NCBI RefSeq assembly: GCF_910592395.1
Contig: NC_088308.1
Coordinates: forward strand, 15,951,501-16,015,500
Direction of reading: 5' to 3'
Length of the DNA: 64,000 nt
Source of the DNA: Lineus longissimus
Taxonomy: Eukaryota; Nemertea; Pilidiophora; Heteronemertea; Lineidae
A program made the translations under genes and the position numbers. Below are positions 12,988 to 23,012 of this stretch, piece by piece. Under the pieces are notes generated by a model. The model did not search any database and was not told where the DNA came from. It saw only the letters and a list, made by a program, of their open reading frames with translations. Positions within the stretch are counted from its first letter, which is position 1. Each line of letters begins with the position of its first letter.

Positions 12988-13414
12988 CAGGCCAAAAGTT
13001 TGGGACCACCCTTCAAAATTCTTCTCATTTCCAATAAATCCTTTCTATCCTCATAGTGTCAAGTCATTGAACCAATTGATATTAATATTTCTATCTTCAG
13101 TTATGTATCTGATTTCTCTTCAGGACATTTTAGTTGTTTCACTGTTGGTACTTTGGGCACTGAGAACATTTTTTAAAGGAAGGAATTCATTTCAATTGAT
13201 TTCTCAATTGCTATTTGCTGTCCTCTTTCAAAATGGCCCCATAGACAAAACTACTGGTAAAAAACAACCAAGTTTAGCCTGAAGATGCATCAGTTGCATA
13301 TCCACACAGAAACCGAAAGATCTGTCAATAGCCTGAGGTGCAGTGACTTGTGGATAAAAGGGATTTATTGGAAATAAGTAGGATTTTGAAGGGTGGCCCT
13401 AAACTTTTGGCCTA
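12988..13414. mobile_element. Tc1/mariner-like MITE, 427 bp
   Basis: The left end CAGGCCAAAAGTTTGGGACC continues ACCCTTCAAAATTCTT. The right end, in reverse complement, reads TAGGCCAAAAGTTTAGGGCC and continues ACCCTTCAAAATCCT. Arms are about 40 bp and both ends are bounded by TA. The GGCCAAAAGTTTGG terminus resembles Tc1-type inverted repeats. Internal frames carry no transposase, so it is non-autonomous. Confidence 0.88.
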
Positions 13415-14086
13415 TAGTGTATTACAGCTAGGTTGTCATCCATTTGTCGGAAATTCACCACAATAGACGACGTACATAATCTACCTGCGGCGGACACCTT
13501 TAGTGTCTTGTTTGAGATGAAAATATCGCGAAATAGCTGGCTACTTACCACACCCAGCCAAGACACCGTTTTAATATTATCAATGCGTCGACTGATCTTG
13601 TTTGACTTGTAGTGTGCCTTAAGACAAGCCACCTTTGTTACTAATGCTAATGGTCAACATTGCCCTTGGTTGTGACATTTCTGTATAGCATGCAACGATC
13701 GTACGATCGAAGGTTCTTCGCAGACATTATGCTCTCCAACAACACTAGTGTTCTGGCTAAGATATGTAAACGTCTGCGCATTGGTCATCATCTGTGGGCA
13801 GAATGATTGAAATTTCTCAAACCATGGGCGTACTTGAGTGGCAACGAAAAATGGAGCTTCTCTCAGAAATTCTGTACAATGGTTAAATTCAGTGGAATTA
13901 TGATCATTGTCCGATACAATCAAAGACAAGACAAAGACAAAGACAAGCGCAGAAGAACGTCATAAAGAACAATGTCTTCGGTCGGGATTGCGTACATGCT
14001 TTCCCATTATTATAAAAGCCATCATTTGTTGACTATAACGACTTGTGTGGGCGTCACGTCCGTGGAGACGTCGTAATATATGCGAG
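13415..14086. other. No gene supported
   Basis: Minus-strand frames of 77 and 91 codons are present without recognisable domains or good splice context. Nothing further is seen. Confidence 0.35.
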
Positions 14087-14322
14087 TCAGGGCCCGGTTG
14101 CTCAATCAGCGTTAACACCAAAGTTTGTGTTAACGCCCGCTTTAAAATATAGCTTATGTGACGTTGAATAATGTTGATTATGTCAATTTGTGTATGGAAA
14201 ACAGCAGTTTTGAGTTAGATACCATTTCAACTAAAACAAGCTCTTACATTAGTGAGATTTAAGCTAGCGTTAGGGCTAACGCTGGTGGTAGTGTTAACGT
14301 TAATTGTGCAGCCGGGCCCTGA
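14087..14322. mobile_element. MITE with TCAGGGCCCGG termini, 236 bp
   Basis: The left end TCAGGGCCCGGTTGCTCAAT runs into CAGCGTTAACACC. The right end in reverse complement reads TCAGGGCCCGGCTGCACAAT, then TAACGTTAACAC. Internal AGCGTTAGGGCTAACGCT forms a further palindrome. It is non-coding. Confidence 0.8.
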
Positions 14323-15556
14323 AAAAAAAATTTGTTTATGGAAAACATTTCCTCCAAAAAATATCATATGCGACCTTTAAAATGTGGGCCAGTCAGTAAA
14401 GCCACTAGATGGCCAAATTTGTTTCCGAGAGGTTTCGTTCTTTAAGCCTATACCTGTATGGCCTGTAGGTCCGGCTCCGAAAGTTTTCGCTGGACTTTAT
14501 TTGGAAATGTTCTCGGAACGGGATAGCAAAACGTACCTCTTACGACGGCGTTCTCGTTTTGTGCAGTCGGGGACGCGGTGGGGTTGCGGCAGAGGCAGAC
14601 CTGGGTCATCCCCGCCGGAGATGATTTTGTGACTTTCCGGTAAAAAAAGAAACTATGTAGGGGAAAAATAGGGATAAAAAGGCCTGTGTATAGACCATGG
14701 GTCGGGAGCAAGATCTTTAATGAGCCCAAGTTTGCAAATTGTGAAAAAAACTCAGTCGATTGTCCCCTGCGGCCGATCCATCCGAAAACACTCTTATTTG
14801 GCTTCGATTGAGTTTTTGATGCTGGCCAGTCATGCAGTATCGGAGATGACCTAGCTTGAATACCTTGGGGCATGCTTTGACATTCCCAGCAAAGAACGCA
14901 CTCTTCGGAGGCTACAATTGGCCATTATTTTTGGCATCTAGCAGCTTATTGACCTTCATTTTGAGGTCGCATGCAAATTTCGAAGAAAAATAATGTTTCA
15001 GGTTATAGGCCCTTTGAACCCTTTGAGCCGCGCGGGTTGTGATCCTCCTAATCTCTACGTGAAGGTATTTTGCAGTGACATTTTACTGCATGGCTTTCAG
15101 TCTACACAAATCCGTCTCAGTAGTTTTGTGGCGTCTTTGTCTTCGCGAATTACGCGAAAATATTTTTTTTTGTCTTCAAGAAGGTTGTGACCAGGAAATT
15201 GCATTTTTGGCACTTTTCTCGGCTCTCCGTGGTTAAAATGACGTGGCAAATGTTGTCATTCTGGGCTGGCTTTTCTTAGACAACCGACGCCCCCCCCCCC
15301 CCCCGGGCGACGACCCTAACCCTTTTTTATTTTTGAAGGAACTTAAGACAATTTTTAGGCCTAGGCCTGATTATTGGACGTATAGGCCTATACGGTAACA
15401 CGTTCAGGAAAAGGAAGAGTGGCTTTTTCATCGGCAATATAGCTTGGATATCCACGTTAATCCCTTAATCTACCGACCAAACCTCCGTTAGTGCCTTCAG
15501 TCAACAACACGTATGGCCATTATATGGCCATTACATTTCTATCCCCGACATTTATC
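14323..15556. other. No gene supported
   Basis: A 141-codon minus-strand frame (14,448-14,873) and an 82-codon plus frame overlap each other. Neither shows domain motifs and both cross low-complexity sequence. A run of about 15 C lies near 15,291. Confidence 0.35.
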
Positions 15557-15925
15557 CCTACTATAAAAATAATTTTCTAGGGTGTCCAATGGTGTTCTAG
15601 GGTGTTCTAAGGTTTTGGTTCCAAAATACCCCTTGCTGAGAGGTGCTCTATACTAAGTGGTATCTCTTAATGTGTTCAAGGGATCTCTCGGGTTTTCTAG
15701 GGTGCTCTAGGGCACAGGGACATGTGTCGTGAGTTAAGGGGCCGGGGGGGATTTTTATCCCTAGGGTTGTTTTATGTTTTTTGGCCCCCGAACCCCGAAT
15801 GAGCTCATATTTACCTCACGAAACATACCCCCTGTGTTCTAGGGAATACCACTTGGAACAAAAACCTTAGAACACCCTATGAGAACACCCTGGGACACCC
15901 TAGCTAGAAAATTATTTTTAGTAGG
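15557..15925. mobile_element. MITE with CCTACTA-AAAATAATTTTCTAG ends
   Basis: The left arm reads CCTACTATAAAAATAATTTT, then CTAGGGTGTCC, GGTGTTCTAAGGTTTT and GGTTCCA. The right arm in reverse complement shows the same words in the same order (CCTACTAAAAATAATTTT, AGGGTGTCCCAGG, GGTGTTCTAAGG). Arms are about 70 bp with internal GGGTGTTCTA repeats. There is no coding potential. Confidence 0.82.
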
Positions 15926-16598
15926 CCCCTACGGGAATTGAGGCATTGGTGTGGAGGTATTACCGCCATGAACCAACGGAGTACTGGGTAAATTGACCCA
16001 TTTTCTTGCAAATCGGTCCCCTTGGCAAGGGGCCTTTCTCAGGGGGGGGGGGGGGGGAGCATCGAGGTTGGCCAGTCAGTCGAAGAAGATTTTGAGACCT
16101 GAGACCGTTCCTGACCTATAGGGCTACGTCATCATCGAACCACGCCAGCTCCGCGCCTAGATGCAGTGTAAAAAAATTCCAATCCAATGCATGCCATGTC
16201 AATGACTAGCATGGCAAGTAGGAAGGTAAGTTTCTTGCCCCTTTCCTTCAGTAATTTATATACCCTGTACTTATATATGTGCCACAACCACGCCCAGCGC
16301 GCTGTAGCTATAAAATTAGGTCACAGAGACTACTCGCTGATGCTGGCCTACGTGGTTTGATAGGGATACACTACCGACGGCCCTATGCATGTATGCTACA
16401 CACACGTTGGTTACAGAATACACAAGGCTTGTCATGCTGCTCATGAGATCTGACATGGTCAAGTGCGGTGCTGGCGAGCATTAGTCATTTTTGTCAGTGA
16501 TGGATTTACTTCAGCGTACGATTGTTTTCCTGGACTTCGTTGCATACAATGTCTTCAGGCCTTTGGTGAACTTAACTCGGATTGCCATTTTCTTCTAG
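15926..16598. other. No gene supported; G15 tract
   Basis: A run of about 15 G occurs near 16,038. No exon is supported before the candidate at 16,599. Confidence 0.35.
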
Positions 16599-16822
16599 GC
16601 CTATTCTGGATTTCATTGTGTTCGTTTTTAACTCTGGAGTCCCATGCGGACTTCCTCACAGCCAATGACACTGGCAGCAGTCTATTTTTTTTATGGAAGG
16701 AATATTATCATGGTCCCAATATTATTAGCCATGGGCGCTGGGTGATGAATGAAACCTCATCATCATCATTATCATTTCCTATGGACGGGCATGGAATGGA
16801 TTATGGAACTTGGCCCAACCAG
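16599..16822 (+). CDS. Candidate internal coding exon, function unknown
   Basis: I do not recognise this product. A 224-bp segment is open in one frame and bounded by a strong acceptor (pyrimidine tract ending TTTTCTTCTAG) and a strong donor (CAG then GTAAGC). It would start in phase 1 and end in phase 0. The peptide has a hydrophobic start (around LFWISLCSFL) and then a polar stretch with SSSS and a GMDYGTWPNQ end, so an exported protein is possible. The Mutator-like element begins 590 bp downstream. The next plus-strand exon that starts in phase 0 is at 32,243, which would make them neighbours before the transposon landed; this is speculative. It could equally be a chance open stretch. Confidence 0.3.
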
Positions 16823-17402
16823 GTAAGCATAATGCTGGGGTCTGGGGAAATCATTATGAAAAAATAGGCCTGGCCTAGATCGAGCCCATGATTATGAATT
16901 GGCCCCGTGTTTACATAAATGAGATGTGTCATGGTTTTTCGAACTTCCATAACTTTCAAAGTGTGGCACCTACAAAACAAAGAAATACACCAAAACAGAG
17001 CAGAAAAAGCCCGTAGATTTTGTAATCTGCAAGTTAGTAGGCCTATAGGCCTGACTTCTCAAGTGGGTGCAAAAACCACTTTAAGTCCGGACTTGCCGGA
17101 ATTCAAGGTTCAAAGTTTGCATTTTTTAAGTTTCGATCGTTCTGGAGGCTTCCATTTTGGAAAATTTCAATCGAAAAAAGGTTCATTCGATAGCCCACTG
17201 TCTGACAATTGAAACCTGCTGCAAACAACCCTTAAAAAGCTGAGTTACTCATGAGACTTTAAAGAAAAAACTGTCCATATCAAGTGCCGTTTTAGAGCCA
17301 ACTGTGAACCACGTGTGCGCGACGTGACATCGCTTCACAACAGTGCAGTCTGCAGATCGATAGGACGTTCTGATGTTACGAAGTCAACTTGGTGCAAAGG
17401 TA

Positions 17403-17411
17403 CCGGTACTT
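17403..17411. repeat. 9-bp target-site duplication, left
   Basis: CCGGTACTT lies directly before the GGGTAGTTG terminus. The identical 9-mer follows the opposite terminus at 31,099-31,107. A 9-bp duplication is typical of Mutator-like elements. Confidence 0.93.
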
Positions 17412-17475
17412 GGGTAGTTGTAAAACAAGAAACACAGAAACGAAACAGAAACACAGAAACGAAACGCAGAAACCA
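17412..17475 (+). repeat. Left terminal inverted repeat of Mutator-like element
   Basis: It begins GGGTAGTTGTAAAACAAG and continues with AAACACAGAAACGAAAC-type units. The right arm differs by one 4-bp indel and by the number of CAGAAAC units. These short repeats are plausible transposase-binding sites (inference). Confidence 0.9.
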
Positions 17476-17707
17476 GTCTTGTGGCGAATTCTGGTTAAGA
17501 CTCCATCTTGCTGCCATGGTTGTGGCCGCGAACGCGGGTGTAACTAAAACTGGTATTCAGTCGGAATGGAAGGAGGAATGCTCATTTCCCAATACCCCTT
17601 TTAGCCTCATCAACGTGTGCGCAGATTGGCAGCATCTGGCCTTGATCGGGCCGTTTTGACTGGACACCATCGACATATCGTGGTGCAAGCACATGGAGCA
17701 TCCCCAA

Positions 17708-17941
17708 TGTTAAAGCAATGCCTAATGCCTAATGCCTAACGCCAAACCTAGAATTACCTAGCGGGAAAAATAAGAACTGATTCATAAGTGTGCTGCCACC
17801 TAGCGTTAGTGTTGGGAACTTGACCACCAACAATGGCTGACGTCCCAGAGAAGCGGACGTTGAGACGTAACGTCAGGAGCAGCACAGCAGTCAGTTGAAC
17901 GAACGAAAGTAAGTGAACAGCACGCTTTACCATTTTTAACA
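17708..17941 (+). repeat. 5' LTR of copia element
   Basis: It is 234 bp, starting TGTTAAAGCAATG and ending CATTTTTAACA. Near its start, CCTAATG units repeat three times. It differs from the 3' LTR at three sites (A/C near 17,714, and two substitutions in the GACGTC...CGGACG segment). Confidence 0.96.
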
Positions 17942-17956
17942 TGCTAGCAGAGCGTT
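17942..17956 (+). promoter_or_regulatory. Candidate primer-binding site
   Basis: TGCTAGCAGAGCG follows the 5' LTR directly, where the tRNA primer of an LTR element pairs. AGCAGAG resembles the 5' part of initiator tRNA-Met, and internal tRNA-iMet priming is known for copia. The tRNA assignment is inferred from this short match. Confidence 0.4.
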
Positions 17957-18314
17957 TTCAATCGGCTGAGTGGCATTTTAGGCGTACGGAAAGGCATTAA
18001 TGAGGCTGGACTTGTTCAATTCGTGGCATTGTGTTGCGCGTAGTGTGTTGCGATGTACATTACGATGTACATAAATCAGTGAGCGTTCAGGTGGAATTTT
18101 TTCGGCGAGCGTGTAGTGGATAGTGGGCGGTTGGTGACGGAAGTTTTCGGCGAGGATTCTGAGGAATTGATTCCTAAATCTAGGACTATGCAGGATTGTT
18201 TTTGCGTGTTTCTGGTGTAAGCGTATAGGGAGTTGCAGTGAGTTTTTGGACTGGAGAATTCGAAGTAAGTGACAGTGTTTTATCATCATTTTCTTTTCAC
18301 TGATAGTGGTCAAA

Positions 18315-20917
18315 ATGTCAACAAGAATCAATCCTCCCCAATATATTCCAAAGAAAAGAGCTATGATCAGTTCATTAAAGAGCTCAATGCTTGGAAAGCA
18401 GTTACAGATTTGGATGTAAAGAAACAAGGAGTAGTGATTGCTTTGGGATTGCCAGAAATTGATGACATTAAAATAAGAGAGAAAGTGTTTGAAGAGTTGA
18501 CTGTGGAGGAGCTGAACAGTGAGAGTGGTTTGGAAAAGTTGATTACATATATGGACAAGCATCTTGGAAAAGATGAATTAGAGGACAGTCTTCAGAAATT
18601 TGAAGATTTTGAAGATTACAAGCGCTGTTCATCGGAGTCTATTGACCAATACATTGCGAACTTTGATCAGAGGTACAGTAGAATCAAAGTGAAGAAACTT
18701 GTTTTGCCATCAGAGATACTAGCGTTTAAACTGCTTCGCCGAGCCGGGCTAACAAGCAAAGAAAAAATGCTTGTGTTGACTGGGATGGATTATGAAAAGA
18801 AGGACACGCTTTACGATCAGGCCCAGAAGTCATTAAAGAAGTTCATGGGTGGTGGCTGTAGTGGTGGCAAAGTTACAGGAGGAGGAGCGATCAAGGTGGA
18901 ACAAGCTGAAGAACCAACATTGGTAACAAATTTCACTAAGAAGCACTTTGGTAACAATAGATTTTCTGGTGATAGAGGAAACTATCGCGGTGACAAGAGG
19001 AATGGTGGTGGTACAGCTTATAGTGGTGGTGCTGGTGGTAACCAATCGAGAGATCAAAGAAAATTCAAGTTCGGAGAGAATGGTGAGAAGAGACGAGTCA
19101 ATCCAACAGGAGCTGATGGTCAACCATTGACTTGTTCATGTTGTGGTTCTTTTCGGCATTTCTTGAGGGATTGCCCAGATAGTTGGGAAAACCTGAAGAA
19201 GGTGCATGTGGTGAACGATGTAGAAGAACATGCTGTGTTGTTTATGGGATTCAACAAGAGGAATATTTCAGCACTGGGAGTAGAGGCGAACAACTGCGCT
19301 GTTTTGGACAGTGCATGCAGCAGTACGGTTTGTGGTGAGAGCTGGTTAGAAAGCTACTTGGATTCGTTGTCTGAAGCTGAAAAGGAAGAAGTTTCTAGGG
19401 TTGAGAGTGGCAAGATTTTTAAGTTTGGAGGTGATACCAGGCTGCAGTCCTTTGGTGAATACGTCATACCAGGGTACATGGTAGGCAAGAAGGTTCTCAT
19501 CAGAACAGATGTTGTTGAATCAAGCATCCCATTATTGTTATCAAGAAAAACGATGAAGAACGCGAGGATGAAGCTCGACATTGAGAATGATGCAGCAGAG
19601 GTGATGGGTGAGCATGTTTTGTTGAATTTGACATCATCAGGACATTATTGTCTTCCATTGTGCAGAGATGTGACCATAGAGGAGGTCAACGCTGTGAAGT
19701 TAGATGAACTTTCGGAAGATGAGAGGCAGCGGTCATTTCTCAAACTACACAGGCAATTTGCACATCCATCACAAGTCAAATTAGTAGCACTTCTGAAAGA
19801 TGCTGGTGTGTGGGAGGACAGATATGCAAAGGATTTGCAAGTGATTCAAGAAACATGTACCATTTGCAAGCAATTCATAAAGACCCCCCCTCGTCCGGTT
19901 GTAGCATTACCGATGGCAAGAAAATTTAATGAAGTAGTGTCCATGGATTTGAAGAAGAGAGGATCAAGATGGATCTTATATATGACAGACATGTGGTCTA
20001 GGTATACTCAAGCGGTGTTAATTAACAGAAAGAGGCCAGCAGATGTAATCGATAACATCATGAAGATGTGGATAGGAACGTTTGGAACCATGCAGGAGAT
20101 TTTAAGCGATAATGGAGGAGAATTTTCTTCAGAGGAGACGAGGGATGTGGCATCAGTACTGAACCTTAGGGTACATACTACAGCAGCAGAAAGCCCATTT
20201 CAGAATGGTTTATGCGAGCGGATTCATGCTGTGACTGATCTGATGTTGTTGAAGCTGGAGGCTCAATATCCCAGGACACCAATTGAGACACTTTTGTGTT
20301 GGGCATGCATGGCAAGAAATTCACTTCAAATGTACAATGGGTACAGCAGCCATCAGTTGGTTTTCGGGCAAAACCCAAATTTGCCAAATGTGATGACCGA
20401 GGAGTTGCCAGCATTGGAGGGTATCACACAGAGTGAGATCTTTGCCAAACATCAAAATGCATTACATTCTGCTAGGAAGGCATTTATTGAAACCGAAGCA
20501 GATGAGAGAATCAGAAGAGCTTTGCGACACAAGGTGAGGGTATCGGAACAAGTTTTCAAGCCAGGGGATGAGGTTTTCTACAAGCGAGAAGGACATGATA
20601 GGTGGTTAGGACCAGGAAAAGTTCTTTGTCAAGACGGGAAGCTTATTTTCGTGAGACATGGAGGAACTTTCATCAGGGCTTCTCCTAACAGATTGGTGAA
20701 ACTGAATGCTGATAGGAAAGCAGTAGAAGGGGATCAGGAGGATTTAGATTTGAGAACTGAGATAGGAAAAGAGACAGTTGGAGTGCAAAAGATGCAGCAG
20801 CCAGTGATAACAGAGGTTTTGGATGATGACTCAGGACATGCAGGAGAGGTAGTGAGGCAGAGAGACGAAGATCCCAACAGAGGAGGAAACGAGGCAGGAA
20901 GATTGTATTGTTGGTGA
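18315..20917 (+). pseudogene. copia gag-protease-integrase, with 5' frame break
   Basis: The main open frame runs from 18,269 (a GTG, not a plausible start) to 20,917, about 880 codons. Numbering from 18,269, it has a gag region, a Gly/Arg-rich stretch, a CX2CX4HX4C zinc knuckle (C289-C302), a protease DSA motif near residue 347, an HHCC zinc region, and an integrase core D560, D614, E650 with exact D-35-E spacing. The only upstream ATG in good position (18,315) is in a different frame and encodes a proline-rich start typical of copia gag, so a 1-nt shift near 18,340-18,356 has probably separated the true start from the gag frame. The frame ends at 20,917, where reverse transcriptase continues in another frame. 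The product would form particles and insert the cDNA. Confidence 0.88.
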
Positions 20918-20957
20918 TGAGGATGTAGGTGAAAATCAGGAAAATGAAGACCAATTC

Positions 20958-22556
20958 ATGGACAGGAGGGAGCGAGACATGGAGGAGCAAGGAACAAGAA
21001 GGTCAAGTAGAAAAATTGCAAAAAAGAAGAAGTGTTCTACTTGTGAGGGATGTGATGTGTATGTTTCAACCTTGTCCAAGGAAGAAGAGCAGAGTTCAGC
21101 TTGTATGGAGGCAAAGAAAACAGAACTCAAGAAATTAGAACATTTTGAAACGTATGAAGCAGTACCTTACACGGGACAAAATTGCATCTCGACAAGATGG
21201 GTTTTAACAATGAAGAATGGATCTCCTAGGGCGCGGCTGGTCGCACGAGGTTTTGAAGAAAGAGAGGTGATCCAAGTTGACTCTCCTACAGTGGGCAAGA
21301 GTGCTGTTAGGATTTTTCTGACCATTGCAGCATCGCGACAATGGACGGTTAAAACAACTGATATCAAGTCGGCATTTCTACAAGGGGAAGAGCTAACGAG
21401 GGATGTATACATCATACCACCAAAGGAGGCCAACATACAAGAAGGATACGTATGGAAACTGAAGAGATGTTTGTACGGACTAAGCGATGCTTCCAGGCAG
21501 TTCTATCTATCAGTGGCTGCAGAGATGACGCGACTCGGATGTCAACAGTGCAAGATAGAGCAATCAGTTTACTACAAGAGGGACAAAGAGGGCCATTTAC
21601 TTGGTATAATGGTGAGTCATATTGATGATTTTCTGCATGCTGGTGATGACAGTTTTGATCAAGAGGTGATGGTTCCATTGCGTAAAAGATTTCTTGCTGG
21701 AAAATTAGAAGAAAAAAATTTTTCCTCTGTAGGTTTTCACTTGAAGCAAAATGGTGATGAAATATTGTTGGATCAGAATGATTACGTCGACAATGTGGAC
21801 ATGGAGAGAGTGACCATAAGCAAGGGAGATCAACAGGATAGTCTTACAGGAAAGGAAATTACTGGTTACAGATCTCTGCTGGGATCGGTAAATTGGATTG
21901 TTAGAGGATCGAGACCTGACATGGCTTTTGAATTGATTGAGCTGAGTACAAAAAACAACAGTGCAACCAAGCAGGATCTTAACAGAGTTAAGAAGATGAT
22001 GAGAAGATTGAAAGAGGATAGCTCTCATCTGGTGTTTTCCAATCTTGGGGAAGCTGAGGAGTGGAAGTTGCATGTCTACACCAACGCGTCATTGGCTAAC
22101 TTGGAGGATGGAGTAGGAAGTACTATGGGGATTATAGTATTTCTGGTGAATGAAAATACACGTAATGTGTGTGTAGTATCTTGGAGAGCAAACAAGATCA
22201 AAAGGGTAGTAAAGTCAACCTTGGCTGCAGAAAGTCTGGCTTTACTTGAAGGATTAGAGGAAGCAATGTATGTGAAGGCCATTCTGCTTGAGTTGGATAA
22301 AAGTTTCGATCTGCCTATCATAGCTACTGTGGACAACAGGAGTTTGGTAGATTCATTACACTCTACTAAACAAGTAAGTGACAGGAGGCTCAGAATCGAT
22401 ATGGGCTGCATGAAGCAAATGATGGAGGAAAATGGAATTTCTGTAAGATGGTGCAGTGGAAGCATGCAGCTGGCCAATGTGCTGACAAAAAGAGGAGCTT
22501 CAGGAAGAGAACTTTTGTCTGTTCTTCAAAGTGGGAGGACAGATGGCTATTTCTAA
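20958..22556 (+). CDS. copia reverse transcriptase-RNase H
   Basis: The frame stays open upstream of this ATG to about 20,880, overlapping the end of the integrase frame, so a one-base shift links the two parts. It encodes an RVT_2 reverse transcriptase with DIKSAFLQG, CLYGLSDASRQFY and the catalytic HIDDFL at D223-D224, followed by RNase H. In RNase H the first catalytic Asp of the usual Y-x-D-A-S motif reads YTNAS, with Asn at residue 376 (codon AAC, 22,083-22,085), while AAES and TVDNRS keep the later acidic residues. Loss of that Asp should abolish RNase H, needed to finish cDNA synthesis. The frame change could be programmed or a mutation. Confidence 0.92.
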   Translation: MDRRERDMEEQGTRRSSRKIAKKKKCSTCEGCDVYVSTLSKEEEQSSACMEAKKTELKKLEHFETYEAVPYTGQNCISTRWVLTMKNGSPRARLVARGFEEREVIQVDSPTVGKSAVRIFLTIAASRQWTVKTTDIKSAFLQGEELTRDVYIIPPKEANIQEGYVWKLKRCLYGLSDASRQFYLSVAAEMTRLGCQQCKIEQSVYYKRDKEGHLLGIMVSHIDDFLHAGDDSFDQEVMVPLRKRFLAGKLEEKNFSSVGFHLKQNGDEILLDQNDYVDNVDMERVTISKGDQQDSLTGKEITGYRSLLGSVNWIVRGSRPDMAFELIELSTKNNSATKQDLNRVKKMMRRLKEDSSHLVFSNLGEAEEWKLHVYTNASLANLEDGVGSTMGIIVFLVNENTRNVCVVSWRANKIKRVVKSTLAAESLALLEGLEEAMYVKAILLELDKSFDLPIIATVDNRSLVDSLHSTKQVSDRRLRIDMGCMKQMMEENGISVRWCSGSMQLANVLTKRGASGRELLSVLQSGRTDGYF

Positions 22557-22750
22557 TCTCAATACTGAATGAGAATGAACTGAACTGTAAATATGTTATA
22601 TTCCGGTTATAGTTAAATGTTTCTAATGAAAAAAAGGACAATTGTAGTTTGAAAGGACTATGTAGTTGAATCAAAAGGACTAGCAGGATATTTAGTTTAA
22701 ATTCTGTAGATATTTAAAATCATTATAAGGAACAATACAAGAGAGACTAA

Positions 22751-22772
22751 GAGGAGAAGAAAAACGGGGGAA
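22751..22772 (+). promoter_or_regulatory. Polypurine tract
   Basis: GAGGAGAAGAAAAAC followed by GGGGGAA ends exactly at the 3' LTR. It is the expected primer site for plus-strand DNA synthesis of the copia element. Confidence 0.85.
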
Positions 22773-23006
22773 TGTTAACGCAATGCCTAATGCCTAATGC
22801 CTAACGCCAAACCTAGAATTACCTAGCGGGAAAAATAAGAACTGATTCATAAGTGTGCTGCCACCTAGCGTTAGTGTTGGGAACTTGACCACCAACAATG
22901 GCTGACGTCTCAGAGAAGCGGACATTGAGACGTAACGTCAGGAGCAGCACAGCAGTCAGTTGAACGAACGAAAGTAAGTGAACAGCACGCTTTACCATTT
23001 TTAACA
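22773..23006 (+). repeat. 3' LTR of copia element
   Basis: It is 234 bp, TGTTAACGCAATG to TTAACA. The CCCAA duplication follows it, then one C and the transposase ATG at 23,013. Any promoter in this LTR would fire directly into the transposase gene. Confidence 0.96.
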
Positions 23007-23012
23007 CCCAAC

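Larger units (their letters stand above)
17708..23006 (+). mobile_element. Ty1/copia LTR retrotransposon, full length
   Basis: Two 234-bp LTRs begin TGTTAA and end TTAACA and bound 4.8 kb of internal sequence. The insertion is flanked by the 5-bp duplication CCCAA (17,703-17,707 and 23,007-23,011). The LTRs differ at three positions, about 98.7% identity, so the insertion is recent. Domain order is gag with zinc knuckle, protease, integrase, reverse transcriptase, RNase H. Integrase before RT is the hallmark of Ty1/copia. It lies inside the Mutator-like element, just before its transposase ATG and in the same orientation. The coding region carries frame breaks and a lost RNase H residue, so this copy is probably not autonomous. 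Confidence 0.96.

Noticed and set aside
14448-14873. 141-codon minus-strand open frame
   Set aside because: No domain, biased composition, overlaps another frame and lacks splice support.
17978-18562. 194-codon minus-strand open frame
   Set aside because: It is antisense to the copia leader and gag start.
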